From the NCBI RefSeq assembly GCF_008974285.1, contig NZ_BKZV01000005.1:124001-188000 (forward strand): a DNA stretch of 64,000 nucleotides, given 5' to 3'. The stretch comes from Thermogemmatispora aurantia. Lineage in GTDB: Bacteria > Chloroflexota > Ktedonobacteria > Ktedonobacterales > Ktedonobacteraceae. Under the pieces are notes generated by a model, which did no database searches, had not been told where the DNA came from, and saw only the letters and a list, made by a program, of their open reading frames with translations. Positions 34,975 to 44,334 of this stretch are shown here, one piece after another. Position 1 is the first letter of the stretch; each line of letters starts with the position of its first letter. The translations under genes were made by a program, and so were the position numbers.

Positions 34975-36836
34975 TTAAACTGTCTATGCACAATGCGATC
35001 ACTGACGATCTGGAGGCTCTGCTGGAGGCTCTTCCTCCCAGCATCCACGAAGCGGTCGACCGCCTGGAGAACCGCGGTGAGCTGCTAGAGATCGTAATGG
35101 ACCTGGGGCGTTTGCCCGAGGCCCGCTTCCCGGATGGAGAGGTGATCCTGAGCGACCAGCCTATCACCTATGCCGATCTCGAATACGTAGTCGAACGCAT
35201 CGGCGAGTTCGGCGATGATAACCGCGCTGGCATCGAGCGCACGCTCCACCGCATCAGTGCCTTGCGCAATCGGAAGGGGCGTGTAGTCGGCCTGACCTGC
35301 CGCATTGGCCGCGCGGTGTTAGGCAGCATTGCCCTGATCCGCGATATCGTCGAGCAGGGCCAGTCGATTCTGATCCTTGGTCGCCCGGGCGTAGGCAAAA
35401 CGACGCTGCTGCGCGAGATCGCTCGCGTGCTGGCCGATGAGGCCAATAAGCGAGTGGTGGTGGTCGATACCTCCAACGAGATTGCCGGCGATGGCGATAT
35501 CCCTCATCCCGGCATTGGGCGCGCGCGACGGATGCAGGTGGCTCATACCTCGATGCAGCATGCGGTCATGATCGAGGCTGTGGAAAACCATATGCCCCAG
35601 GTGATCGTGATCGATGAAATTGGTACGGAGCTGGAAGCGCAGGCGGCGCGAACGATTGCAGAGCGTGGCGTCCAGCTGATTGCCACGGCGCACGGCAATT
35701 CGTTGAGTAACTTGCTGGTCAATCCGACGCTCTCCGACCTGGTGGGTGGTATCCAGACGGTGACGCTCGGTGATGAGGAGGCTCGCCGCCGCCATACGCA
35801 GAAGAGCATCCTGGAGCGTAAGGCTCCGCCAACCTTCGATGTGGTCGTGGAGCAGCAAAGCTGGCAGGAGCTGATCGTTCATCGCGATGTGGCGGAGACG
35901 GTGGACAATCTCTTGCGTGGCCAGCCGGTGATTGCCGAAGTGCGGACACGCGATGAGGAGACAGGACGGGTTTCAGTGCGCCGCGTGACGATCGGCGGCA
36001 TGGAGCTGCCGGCCTGGGGCGGCGGCTCCGGCTCGTTCGCCGGACGCCAGGGGGGCTACCTCCCTTTCGAACGCTCGGCGGGCGGCTGGAACAATCTGCG
36101 CCAAATCGGTCAGGCGACCTGGCGCGACGTCGCCACGGCTGATCCTTTGCGCCGCAACGGGCAGTCGCTACTGCCAGCGCTCGCCCCCAGCGGCCTGGCG
36201 GCCAACCTGCGCCGCTCGCCCTCCGGCCTGGTGACCCTGAGCAATACCGCGCCAGCTTTGACCTCGGAGGAGGTTCTGGCAACCGAGGAGGAGGCTCAAC
36301 AAGCCGTCGCTCCCTCTCCTCCCCAGCCGATCCGCATCTATCCCTTCGGGGTCAATCGCGATCGCCTGGAACAGGCTGCCCGCCAGCTCGGGGTGCCTGT
36401 GATCATTACGAAGAATGAGAATGAGGCCAATGCCGTTATCACGCTCAAGAATTACTATCGCCGTCAGCCCGAGCGCTTGCAACAAGCCGCCGATGATCAG
36501 AAGACGATTATTATTCTGAAGAATAATACGGTGGCCCAAATGCAGCATGCCCTGGCGCGCATCTTCGCCCTCCCCGAGGAAGAGGATGACGAGGGCGGCT
36601 CCGGCTCGTCTGGCTCGCTAGCAGGACTGGCTCAGGATGAGGAGACTCGGCGCGCTCTCCTGGAGGCAGAGGACGCTATTCATCGCCTCTTGAACAATGG
36701 GCTGACAGCCGCCGAACTGGCCCCCGCTAATGCCTATGTGCGCCGGCTACAGCATCAGCTCGCCAGCCGCTATAATCTGTTCTCGCGTAGTCGGGGCAAG
36801 GAGCCTAATCGGCGCGTGAAGATCTTCCGCAGTTAA
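34971..36836 (+). CDS. AAA/SpoIIIAA-like ATPase with C-terminal R3H domain (Ycf45 family)
   Basis: The 621-residue protein has an N-terminal helical part, then a RecA-like ATPase with Walker [10 protein letters not shown] (137-145), [14 protein letters not shown], and Walker [11 protein letters not shown]. This ATPase resembles SpoIIIAA and the Ycf45 proteins of cyanobacteria and plastids. A low-complexity linker (~330-450) follows, then an alpha/beta segment and a C-terminal R3H single-strand nucleic-acid-binding motif (RRLQH). The role is probably nucleic-acid handling. GTG at 34971 overlaps the GNAT stop; the ATG at 34986 is an alternative start. Confidence 0.85.
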   Translation: MIKLSMHNAITDDLEALLEALPPSIHEAVDRLENRGELLEIVMDLGRLPEARFPDGEVILSDQPITYADLEYVVERIGEFGDDNRAGIERTLHRISALRNRKGRVVGLTCRIGRAVLGSIALIRDIVEQGQSILILGRPGVGKTTLLREIARVLADEANKRVVVVDTSNEIAGDGDIPHPGIGRARRMQVAHTSMQHAVMIEAVENHMPQVIVIDEIGTELEAQAARTIAERGVQLIATAHGNSLSNLLVNPTLSDLVGGIQTVTLGDEEARRRHTQKSILERKAPPTFDVVVEQQSWQELIVHRDVAETVDNLLRGQPVIAEVRTRDEETGRVSVRRVTIGGMELPAWGGGSGSFAGRQGGYLPFERSAGGWNNLRQIGQATWRDVATADPLRRNGQSLLPALAPSGLAANLRRSPSGLVTLSNTAPALTSEEVLATEEEAQQAVAPSPPQPIRIYPFGVNRDRLEQAARQLGVPVIITKNENEANAVITLKNYYRRQPERLQQAADDQKTIIILKNNTVAQMQHALARIFALPEEEDDEGGSGSSGSLAGLAQDEETRRALLEAEDAIHRLLNNGLTAAELAPANAYVRRLQHQLASRYNLFSRSRGKEPNRRVKIFRS

Positions 36837-37016
36837 GGGATAACGCAACGCTATAGCACGGCGCGGCACGGGTCCACTCGTCTCGCTTATTCGCTGGCTC
36901 GCTCGCAATGCTGGCTGGAGCCTGGTGAAAAGGCGATGAGTGGCCCTCTGCCGCGCCGCACTCTGTCTGGCTGCCGTCGGGCCTTGAGGCAGACTCGCCT
37001 CTCTCCCCTTATCCTC

Positions 37017-37046
37017 TTGCGCTTCACGCTAGCGCTGCGCTATAAT
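37017..37046 (+). promoter_or_regulatory. Promoter upstream of the ilvA leader
   Basis: TTGCGC (37017-37022), 18-bp spacer, TATAAT (37041-37046). The predicted start is near 37053, which gives a leader of about 260 nt before ilvA. Confidence 0.5.
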
Positions 37047-37069
37047 AGCCCCAATTCGGAGGAGGAGAA

Positions 37070-37090
37070 ATGAGTGGCAGGCGAGCCTGA
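37070..37090 (+). CDS. Six-codon leader ORF (MSGRRA) with very strong SD upstream of ilvA
   Basis: ATG at 37070 is preceded at two nt by the repeated purine run GGAGGAGGAG and followed by only five sense codons and TGA. It begins about 17 nt after the predicted transcription start. The peptide has no Thr, Ile, Val or Leu codons, so it is not a classical branched-chain attenuator peptide. It may be a translated minimal uORF, or only a fortuitous SD-ATG. Downstream, CAGCGC and GCGCTG (37187-37204) form a 6-bp hairpin. Confidence 0.3.
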   Translation: MSGRRA

Positions 37091-37311
37091 CCCGTCAACA
37101 GCTGATAGGAAGCAGGCAGACCGGTCAATCTGGCGAGGCTGCGGTTGGCTCGTGCTTGTGAGGGAGAAGATCAGTCGCTCGCGCTCCAGCGCAACGCCGC
37201 GCTGAGGGCAGAGGTAAGGTCGAGAGAGGAGAGAGGCCAGGGAGAGAAGGAAGGAACCAGCCACAGTGCTGTGGTCAGGTCCAACATTCTGTGAAAGGAA
37301 CTGCGCTACCT

Positions 37312-38637
37312 ATGCGTGTTGTGAACGATGATCATGCCACCGGTACCGGCGAGCCCGCAGATAGGGGAGGAACGCCTTCGGCCACTCCTGCTGCTGTCCT
37401 GTCGTCCTCTACAGCTCTCCCCGTGACGATCGCCGATATCTGGGAGGCCTATAAGCTCCTGAAACCGTTGCTGCACCATACTCCGTTAACCCCCTCGCGC
37501 ACGCTCCGGGAGATGACCGGGGCCGAGGTCTATTTGAAGGCCGAGAATATGCAGCGCTCTGGCTCGTTTAAGGTGCGTGGGGCGAGCTTTAAGCTCTCAC
37601 GTCTGAGCGAGCAGGATTATCAACGCGGCGTGATTGCGGCCTCTGCCGGCAACCATGCTCAGGGCGTGGCCATTGCCGCGGCCCAGCATAAGATCCCCTG
37701 TACGATTGTGATGCCAGAGACCGCCCCCCTGGCCAAGGTGATGGCGACCCAAGGCTATGGGGCCGAGGTGGTGCTGCATGGCTTTACTTACGATGATGCT
37801 TATCAGCGCTGCCTGGAGCTGCGGGAGCAGACGGGGGCTACCTTTATCCATGCCTTTGATGACCCCGATATCATCGCCGGTCAGGGAACGCTTGGCCTGG
37901 AGATGCTCAGCGATCTCCCCGATGCCGATGCCATCCTGGTCCCCATCGGCGGCGGGGGCTTGATTGCTGGCATTGCCATCGCTGCTCGCGCTTTGCGTCC
38001 CAATATTACGATTATCGGCGTGCAGGCCGCGGGCGCCCCTAGCTGCCGCAGCTCGCTTGATGCGGGCAAGCCGCTGGAGCTGCCGGCCATTACAACGGTG
38101 GCCGATGGTATCGCGGTCAAGCGGCCCGGCGAGCTGACCTTCTCGGTCATCCAGCGCTTGGTCGACGACGTGGTCCTGGTTGACGATGAGGCGATTATCA
38201 GCGCGGTCCTCTTCCTCATGGAGCGCTGCAAGATGCTGGTCGAGGGAGCGGGTGCTGCCGGCGTGGCAGCTCTGCTGAGTGGCACCGTCAAACTGCCGGG
38301 CAAAAAGGTGCTGGTTCCTCTTACGGGCGGTAATATCGACATCAACCTCGTGGGCCGCTTCATCGAGCATGGCCTGGCCGCCGCCGGTCGCTATTTTGTG
38401 ATCCATACCCGTCTGGAAGATCGTCCAGGCGAGTTGATGCGCTTCCTGGGTATCATCGCCGATATGCGCATCAATGTGATCGACGTGCGCCATCAGCGCA
38501 TATCAAGCCATCTTCCGATCATGCAGCGCGAAGAGACGCTGACGCTAGAGACGCGCGATCGGGCGCAGTGTGAGCAGCTGCTAGAGCGTCTGCGGGCTGC
38601 TGGCTACGTGGTGGAAGAGGCGCAGTCGCTGGATTGA
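37312..38637 (+). CDS. ilvA: Threonine ammonia-lyase (threonine dehydratase), PLP-dependent, with ACT-like C-terminus
   Basis: The 441-residue protein deaminates threonine to 2-oxobutyrate, the entry to isoleucine synthesis, or works catabolically. The PLP lysine is Lys87 in SGSFKVRGA, and the glycine loop PIGGGGLIAG binds phosphate. After ~350 comes a regulatory ACT-like region (LEDRPGELMRFLGIIADMRI). The length is that of the short single-ACT type, between catabolic TdcB and biosynthetic two-ACT IlvA. The ATG at 37312 (AAGGAA 11 nt upstream) is preferred over a GTG at 37291. The first ~38 residues are a non-conserved extension. Confidence 0.93.
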   Translation: MRVVNDDHATGTGEPADRGGTPSATPAAVLSSSTALPVTIADIWEAYKLLKPLLHHTPLTPSRTLREMTGAEVYLKAENMQRSGSFKVRGASFKLSRLSEQDYQRGVIAASAGNHAQGVAIAAAQHKIPCTIVMPETAPLAKVMATQGYGAEVVLHGFTYDDAYQRCLELREQTGATFIHAFDDPDIIAGQGTLGLEMLSDLPDADAILVPIGGGGLIAGIAIAARALRPNITIIGVQAAGAPSCRSSLDAGKPLELPAITTVADGIAVKRPGELTFSVIQRLVDDVVLVDDEAIISAVLFLMERCKMLVEGAGAAGVAALLSGTVKLPGKKVLVPLTGGNIDINLVGRFIEHGLAAAGRYFVIHTRLEDRPGELMRFLGIIADMRINVIDVRHQRISSHLPIMQREETLTLETRDRAQCEQLLERLRAAGYVVEEAQSLD

Positions 38638-38968
38638 GCCAGGCGTGTGCGTGTGGCGCTGCCGTTTGATCGCTGGTCCCTGGGCCAGGCCAGCATCGGC
38701 GACTGTTCTGGAGCTGGTCGTAGCTGGGCATCCTCTCCTCATCGCTGCGCAGATTCTCCTCCAGAATGCCCTGAGCGCCGCGTTCAATCCTGTGAATGAA
38801 TGTGGTCGGAGGGGCATTCTGGCCATCGGTGGAAGTCGGCTGCGGAGCGTTGGCGCAGCAATCGTGAGGGACCTGGCAAAGGCGTGGGTGGTCTTGTTCA
38901 CTACCTTTATCCTTCTCGTCCTAGTTTCCGGCTCTATTCCAGGAGAAGTCCCTTAATGGAGGAGCCAA

Positions 38969-38997
38969 TTGCTATGCTTTGTCTGCTCCGCTATAAT
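38969..38997 (+). promoter_or_regulatory. Promoter of the FHA-ABC transporter gene
   Basis: TTGCTA (38969-38974), 17-bp spacer, TATAAT (38992-38997). The predicted start is near 39004, a 76-nt leader. The rest of the 442-bp gap after ilvA shows nothing else. Confidence 0.55.
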
Positions 38998-39079
38998 GGC
39001 TGGCGAGTGTTCATCCAGAAATGAGCAAGAGACTGCAGCGAGATCAAGTAGTTAAGAGAAGGAGCCGGGGAGAAAGATC

Positions 39080-42000
39080 ATGGATGCTGTCAACAGTTCG
39101 CCGGGCCTGGCCACCCTGCGTTTTCTGACAGGCCCCTTGGCGGGCACGACGGTGCAAATCGCCAAAACGGTCACTACCCTTGGACGCGAACCGAGCAATG
39201 ATATCGTGATTTCCGACCCGACGGTTTCGCGCCAGCATGCTCGTTTGCTCTGCGAGAACGGGACCTGGATCATCGAGAAGCTAAGTCCTCAAAATACGCT
39301 GACCGTCAACCAGCGACAGGTGCAGCGGGAGACCATACATGATCGAGACACTATTGGGCTTGGGCCAGGAACTACCTTTCTCTTGCTACTAACGGCAGGG
39401 CAAGCGGGAGGTAGCAGTGGCAGTGGTGGAAGTGCTGAGAGAGTCTCGCCGGTTGCCAGCGGGGGAAGAGCAGTCGCTGGGGAGGTCAGGCAGCCACAGC
39501 CGCAGCCGCAGCCAGTGGTGGCGCCGACGCCCATTCCAGTCTCAGGGCCGGGCGCAGTGCCTGCCGGAGCGGTACCGGTGACAGGTGAAGAGGGAACTGA
39601 GCGTGTTGATTCTGAACTCTTCAAGGCTCAGCTGGCAGCGATGGCAAGTGCGAGTGCAGGGGCTCCCCAGGCCCAGGGCGTGCCGTCGCTGGAGATCAGC
39701 AGCAACGTACGGCAGGAAAAGCGGGTCTATCCACTCAATAAGCCGGTCATCAACATTGGACGTGATCCCTCCAACGATATTGTCATTCCGGAGCCGATCA
39801 TCTCGGCCTTCCATGCCCAGATCGTCTTTGACGGCAACCAGCCCTATATTGTCCATCCGCATCCGGCGCGCGGGCGAACGCTCAACGGCCTGCTCTATCG
39901 TGGCCAACGGATTCGCGGCGACGAGCAGTTTCGCAAGCCGCTAGAGCGAGGTGATATTTTCCGCATTGGTGACGAGCATGGTACCCTGGTCACCCTGGCC
40001 TACAACGATGGCAGCGGCCAGGTACAGGAGATGCTGCCCGAGATCCATCCGGTCCCCCTGGGTGCGCCTGTCATCACGATCGGGCGCCATCGCGATAACA
40101 TGCTGGTGCTCAGCCATCCCCAGGTCTCGGGCCATCATGCTCGTCTGGAGCGCCTTGCCGACGGCAGTTATCGTATCGTCGATCTTGGCAGTACCAACCA
40201 TGTCTATGTCAACGGGCAGCGCGTGGGTCAGCGCCTCCTGATGCCCGGCGACGAGATTCGCATCGGCCCCTTTAAACTGGTCTATACCGGTACGGAACTG
40301 ACGCAGCACGACGAGAGCCGCAGCATTCGCATTGATGCTCTGCATCTGAAGCGCTACGGCACACATCACATGCTGCTACTGCAGGACATCTCACTGGTGA
40401 TTCCGCCGCGCAAATTTGTCGCCGTGGTCGGCGGCTCGGGGGCCGGCAAATCGACGCTGATGGATGCTCTTAACGGGTTGCGACCAGCCGAAGAGGGGCT
40501 GGTCCTCTACAACGGGCAGGACTACTACAAGAACCTGGCCGCCTTCAGTACGCAGCTGGGCTATGTTCCCCAGGATGACATTGTCCATCGTGACCTGACG
40601 GTGGAGCGTGTGCTCTACTACGCCGCCAAATTGCGCCTGCCTGAAGATTTCACTCACGAGCAGATTCAGAAGCGCATCGAAGAGGTGCTGGAAGACGTCG
40701 AGATGACTCACCGACGCCATCTCCTGGTGAGCAAGCTCTCCGGCGGCCAGCGCAAGCGCGTCTCGATCGCTATGGAGCTGCTGGCGAATCCCAGCGTCTT
40801 CTTCCTGGATGAGCCGACCTCGGGGCTTGATCCCGGGCTGGACCGCAAGATGATGCTGCTGCTGCGTCGCCTGGCTGATAAGGGCCACACCATTATTCTG
40901 GTGACACATGCGACGACCAATATCAATGTCTGTGACTATATCTGTTTTCTGGCCCCAGGCGGCTATCTGGCCTACTTTGGGCCACCCGAGGAGGCCAAAC
41001 AGTTTTTTGGGCGCAGCGACTTCGCGGAAATCTACAGCCTCCTGGAACCAACCGACGAAAATCCCAACGTGCCCCAGCAGGCGGCAGAGCGCTTTAAGCA
41101 GTCAGCCGATTATCAGAAGTATGTGGCCATGCCGCTGAGCACGGGCCCGGCGAGCCGCCTTAATCAGCCGGTTACTCAGACTGCCGCTGTCAAACCGCCG
41201 AAGCGCGGCAATCCCTGGCGGCAGTTCTGGCTGCTCTCCTTCCGTTACCTGGAATTGCTCAAGAACGACGTTGGGAACCTGCTCATTCTGCTCCTACAGG
41301 CGCCAGTGATCGGCCTGATCCTCTTCTTCCTGGCCGGGCACGGCACTTTTGATTCGAGCAGCATCGCCAATTGCCAGACGAATCCGCCGCCGTCGGGCCT
41401 GCCTGCTATTCCGATCACGGTGCCTAATGGCAACAAATATGACTGTCAGAACGTCGTGAATGCTTTGCAGACGCCCCAGGGTCAGGCACTACTCGCCCAA
41501 AAAGGGCTGACCGAGGACCAGGCGCTGAACTACTATATTACTCCTGGCTCGGGCGGCGATGCGCAGAAGATCCTCTTCATCATGGCTTTTGCCGCTGTCA
41601 TGTTCGGCTGCATCAATGGGGCGCGCGAGATCGTCAAAGAGGCACCCATCTATCGGCGCGAGCGGGCAGTAAACCTGGGCATCATCCCCTATATGTTCTC
41701 CAAGATCGCCGTGCTGGGCCTGCTCTGTCTGCTACAGAGCCTGGTGCTGGTGGTGATGGTCGATCTGAAGGCTCCCTTCCATCAGGGGATCTTCCTGCCT
41801 GTCGGACTGGAGATCTACATTACTATGGCCCTTACCTCGCTGGCAGGCCTCATGCTGGGACTGACCATCTCGGCTATTGCCCCCAATAATGACCGGGCGA
41901 TGAGCTTCGTCCCAATTGTGCTCATTCCCCAGGTCATTTTCTCGGGAATCATCTTCTCCCTTCAGGGACCACTCTTGCAATTTCTGGGGGCCTTCTTTGC

Positions 42001-42229
42001 CGCTCGCTGGGCGATGGCAGCTCTCGGCTCCTCGATCGGGCTGCATGGCGATAAGTTGGGGGCCGACGGTTTCTCCTATCATGGGACGCTCTTCCCGACC
42101 TACGACGGTCATAGCCAGGCTGAGGCAGTCTTCCATTTGCTCTTGACCTGGTTTGTCCTGGCGCTGATGAGCGTCATTCTTGCCCTGCTGATCGCCTACT
42201 TCCTGAGACGCAAGGATGTGCGGCGCTAG
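39080..42229 (+). CDS. ABC-2/ABCG-type transporter with three N-terminal FHA domains
   Basis: The 1049-residue protein combines signalling and transport. FHA domain 1 is at ~13-100 (LGREPSNDIVI, VSRQHA), FHA 2 at ~215-300 (IGRDPSNDIVI, ISAFHA) and FHA 3 at ~328-405 (IGRHRDNMLVL, VSGHHA). A Gly/Pro/Gln linker separates 1 and 2. The ABC domain has Walker A GGSGAGKST (~449), signature LSGGQRKR (~552) and Walker B FFLDEPTSGLDPG. Six or so membrane helices with an extracellular insert (~765-830) end the protein, as in ABCG half-transporters. FHA domains bind phosphothreonine peptides, so control by Ser/Thr kinases is likely. Cargo is unknown. Confidence 0.92.
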   Translation: MDAVNSSPGLATLRFLTGPLAGTTVQIAKTVTTLGREPSNDIVISDPTVSRQHARLLCENGTWIIEKLSPQNTLTVNQRQVQRETIHDRDTIGLGPGTTFLLLLTAGQAGGSSGSGGSAERVSPVASGGRAVAGEVRQPQPQPQPVVAPTPIPVSGPGAVPAGAVPVTGEEGTERVDSELFKAQLAAMASASAGAPQAQGVPSLEISSNVRQEKRVYPLNKPVINIGRDPSNDIVIPEPIISAFHAQIVFDGNQPYIVHPHPARGRTLNGLLYRGQRIRGDEQFRKPLERGDIFRIGDEHGTLVTLAYNDGSGQVQEMLPEIHPVPLGAPVITIGRHRDNMLVLSHPQVSGHHARLERLADGSYRIVDLGSTNHVYVNGQRVGQRLLMPGDEIRIGPFKLVYTGTELTQHDESRSIRIDALHLKRYGTHHMLLLQDISLVIPPRKFVAVVGGSGAGKSTLMDALNGLRPAEEGLVLYNGQDYYKNLAAFSTQLGYVPQDDIVHRDLTVERVLYYAAKLRLPEDFTHEQIQKRIEEVLEDVEMTHRRHLLVSKLSGGQRKRVSIAMELLANPSVFFLDEPTSGLDPGLDRKMMLLLRRLADKGHTIILVTHATTNINVCDYICFLAPGGYLAYFGPPEEAKQFFGRSDFAEIYSLLEPTDENPNVPQQAAERFKQSADYQKYVAMPLSTGPASRLNQPVTQTAAVKPPKRGNPWRQFWLLSFRYLELLKNDVGNLLILLLQAPVIGLILFFLAGHGTFDSSSIANCQTNPPPSGLPAIPITVPNGNKYDCQNVVNALQTPQGQALLAQKGLTEDQALNYYITPGSGGDAQKILFIMAFAAVMFGCINGAREIVKEAPIYRRERAVNLGIIPYMFSKIAVLGLLCLLQSLVLVVMVDLKAPFHQGIFLPVGLEIYITMALTSLAGLMLGLTISAIAPNNDRAMSFVPIVLIPQVIFSGIIFSLQGPLLQFLGAFFAARWAMAALGSSIGLHGDKLGADGFSYHGTLFPTYDGHSQAEAVFHLLLTWFVLALMSVILALLIAYFLRRKDVRR

Positions 42230-42290
42230 CTGATCGGGCGGCAACTGATTCGCCACCGTCATAAAGCCCGCGCCAGATGACGCGAGGCGC

Positions 42291-42328
42291 CCTTCGCTCT
42301 CCTCATCTACCAGATCGGAGAGCGAAGG
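42291..42328 (+). terminator. Hairpin after the FHA-ABC gene
   Basis: CCTTCGCTCTCC (42291-42302) and GGAGAGCGAAGG (42317-42328) form a perfect 12-bp stem with a 14-nt loop. No U-tract follows, so it may stabilise the 3' end rather than terminate. Confidence 0.5.
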
Positions 42329-42485
42329 AATAGCAAGGAACAGCGAGAAACGACGGCAGGATATCGGGCATAAAGGCGAAGAGGGGCGCATGGTACTTCT
42401 TGGCATCTTGCTTGATCGCACTTTTCACCTTATGTTATTGTAACAATGTTCTTATCCGGGTACACCCGGGCCAGTTCTGGGAACA

Positions 42486-43874
42486 ATGAGTGAGCGAGCG
42501 AGCGGACGGGCAACAGGGAAAGTGTTACTTAACAGGCGTATTATCGTCGGCATTTGCGGAGGAATCGCCTGCTATAAGGCTGCTGATCTGGTGAGTAAGT
42601 TGCAGCAGGCGGGTGCGCTCGTTGATGTGATCATGACGGAGCGCGCTGAAGAGTTTGTACGTCCGCTGACGTTCGCCGCTCTGAGTCATCGGCCCGTCTA
42701 TAGCGATCTGTGGCAGGCGGCAGAACATGCCGCCGAGTTGCACATTGAGCTGGCGCGCGCTGCCGAGCTGCTGGCGGTGGTGCCGGCCACGGCCAATACG
42801 ATTGCCAAACTGGCTCACGGAATCGCCGATAATTTGCTGACGGCGGTGGCCCTGGCCACACGGGCCCCGCTCTTGCTGGCTCCGGCGATGGATGCTGAGA
42901 TGTATGAGCATCCGGCGACGCAGGCGAATCTAGCCCTGCTGCGTGAGCGCGGAGCCCATGTGGTCCCACCAGAGGTGGGGCATCTGGCTTCCGGGGCGAT
43001 CGGCCCCGGGCGACTGCCAGAGACGCCCGTTCTGCTGGGGGCTGTGCGCTGGCTGCTGGGCCGTACTGGCGACCTGGCGGGTCGGCGCGTCGTTGTTACT
43101 GCCGGCGGCACCCGCGAGCCAGTCGATCCGGTCCGCTTCCTGGGGAATCGCTCTTCCGGGAAGATGGGCTTTGCTCTGGCCGCTGAGGCCCTGGCCCGCG
43201 GCGCTCAGGTGCGGCTGATCTCCGCCCCAACGGCGCTGACTCCTCCCTATGGAGCGGAGTTTGTGGAGGTGGAGACAACCCTCCAGATGCTGGAGGCTGT
43301 CCGCCAGGCCGTAGCAACCGCCGATGTATTGGTGATGAATGCGGCAGTGGCCGATTTCCGTCCCGCTGCCCCAGCGCCGCGCAAGATCAAGAAGGAGGAG
43401 CTTAGGGCCGATGAGGGCGCGCGCGCTGATGCCCAGGCTGAGGCCGAGGAGGTGCTGACGCTGCGCCTGGTGCGCAATCCCGATATCTTGCAGGAACTCA
43501 CACACCTCTCTGCCGCACAGACGGATACTGCTGCTGCGGCCCGCTCGGCGCCAGCCCCGCTGGCAGAGGTGTCTGGGTCGTCACCCTCGCGCTCGTCGGA
43601 AACGCCTGCTCGCCCACGCCGCCTGATCCGCGTTGGCTTTGCCGCCGAGACCCATGACGTGCTCTCCTACGCCCGGCAGAAGCTGGCGCAGAAGAGCCTG
43701 GATCTCCTGGTCGCCAACGATGTGACTCGCCCCGATAGTGGCTTCGGCTCCGATACCAATAAGGTCTATATCTTCCACGCCGATGGCGGCTTGGAGGAGC
43801 TGCCAGTCATGCCGAAGGAGGAGGTCGCGGCTGCCATCTGGGATCGGATCGTCCCTTTGCTAGGGACGAACTAA
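42486..43874 (+). CDS. coaBC: Bifunctional phosphopantothenoylcysteine decarboxylase / phosphopantothenate-cysteine ligase
   Basis: The 462-residue CoaBC performs two successive steps of coenzyme A synthesis. The N-terminal flavoprotein CoaC half has GICGGIACYKA and the active-site His86 (LHIELA). The position usually AMN reads AMD (Asp136), and the flap LASGAIGPGRL has Ser169 where E. coli has catalytic Cys158. The C-terminal CoaB half has TAGGTREPVDPVRFLGN, NRSSGKMG, MNAAVADFRP, KIKKEE and ANDVTRPDSGFGSDTN. A low-complexity insert (~335-375) lies inside the CoaB part. The Asp and Ser variants occur in other bacteria to my knowledge, so activity is probably kept. Confidence 0.94.
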   Translation: MSERASGRATGKVLLNRRIIVGICGGIACYKAADLVSKLQQAGALVDVIMTERAEEFVRPLTFAALSHRPVYSDLWQAAEHAAELHIELARAAELLAVVPATANTIAKLAHGIADNLLTAVALATRAPLLLAPAMDAEMYEHPATQANLALLRERGAHVVPPEVGHLASGAIGPGRLPETPVLLGAVRWLLGRTGDLAGRRVVVTAGGTREPVDPVRFLGNRSSGKMGFALAAEALARGAQVRLISAPTALTPPYGAEFVEVETTLQMLEAVRQAVATADVLVMNAAVADFRPAAPAPRKIKKEELRADEGARADAQAEAEEVLTLRLVRNPDILQELTHLSAAQTDTAAAARSAPAPLAEVSGSSPSRSSETPARPRRLIRVGFAAETHDVLSYARQKLAQKSLDLLVANDVTRPDSGFGSDTNKVYIFHADGGLEELPVMPKEEVAAAIWDRIVPLLGTN

Positions 43875-43953
43875 GTTGGGAGGACGTGGCTTTGTGATGG
43901 GTGCTTTGCTCTTAGAATTGTTGGGTACACGGAGTACGCAGGAGGAGTCCGCT

Positions 43954-44334
43954 ATGGAACGCAGTGCTAGTGCTGGTTTCGAAGGCATCGCTCAGCTGCT
44001 GCTGGAGCAGAAGAAATTGATGGAGGCCCTGGAGGCCGAGAACCGCGAGCTGCGCCGCCAGCTCGCCGATCTGCGCCGCGGCATCGGGATCGCCGTGGTG
44101 ATCGAGGGAAAGACAATTCAGCTGGCTACTGATCAGCCAATGGCTCAGTCTCAGGCCGCTCTGCAAAGTTTGCAGAATCTCCAAAGCACTCCTGTGACGC
44201 CGAGTGCAGCTCAGAATGCCAGTTACCCCTCTCAGCCTATGCGCCAAACTGGTAGCCAGCAATCGGTGAATCTGAACGAGAAGCGGGAGAATGGGAACAA
44301 TCGCAGCCCGCTTGCTGATAGCTTCGTTCTCTAG
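43954..44334 (+). CDS. Small coiled-coil protein of unknown function downstream of coaBC
   Basis: From the ATG at 43954 (GGAGG eight nt upstream) the product has 126 residues. The frame is open 78 nt further upstream, but with poorer initiation sites. Residues ~8-45 are strongly heptad-patterned (LLLEQKKLMEALEAENRELRRQL), so a coiled coil is likely. A short strand-like segment (IGIAVVIEGKTIQLA) follows, and the C-terminus is a Gln/Ser/Asn-rich disordered tail. I recognise no family. It follows coaBC by 79 nt and may be co-transcribed. Confidence 0.55.
   Translation: MERSASAGFEGIAQLLLEQKKLMEALEAENRELRRQLADLRRGIGIAVVIEGKTIQLATDQPMAQSQAALQSLQNLQSTPVTPSAAQNASYPSQPMRQTGSQQSVNLNEKRENGNNRSPLADSFVL

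Noticed and set aside
37091-37311. Possible T-box riboswitch before ilvA
   Set aside because: No AGGGTGGNACCGCG-type antiterminator and no terminator were found in the leader.
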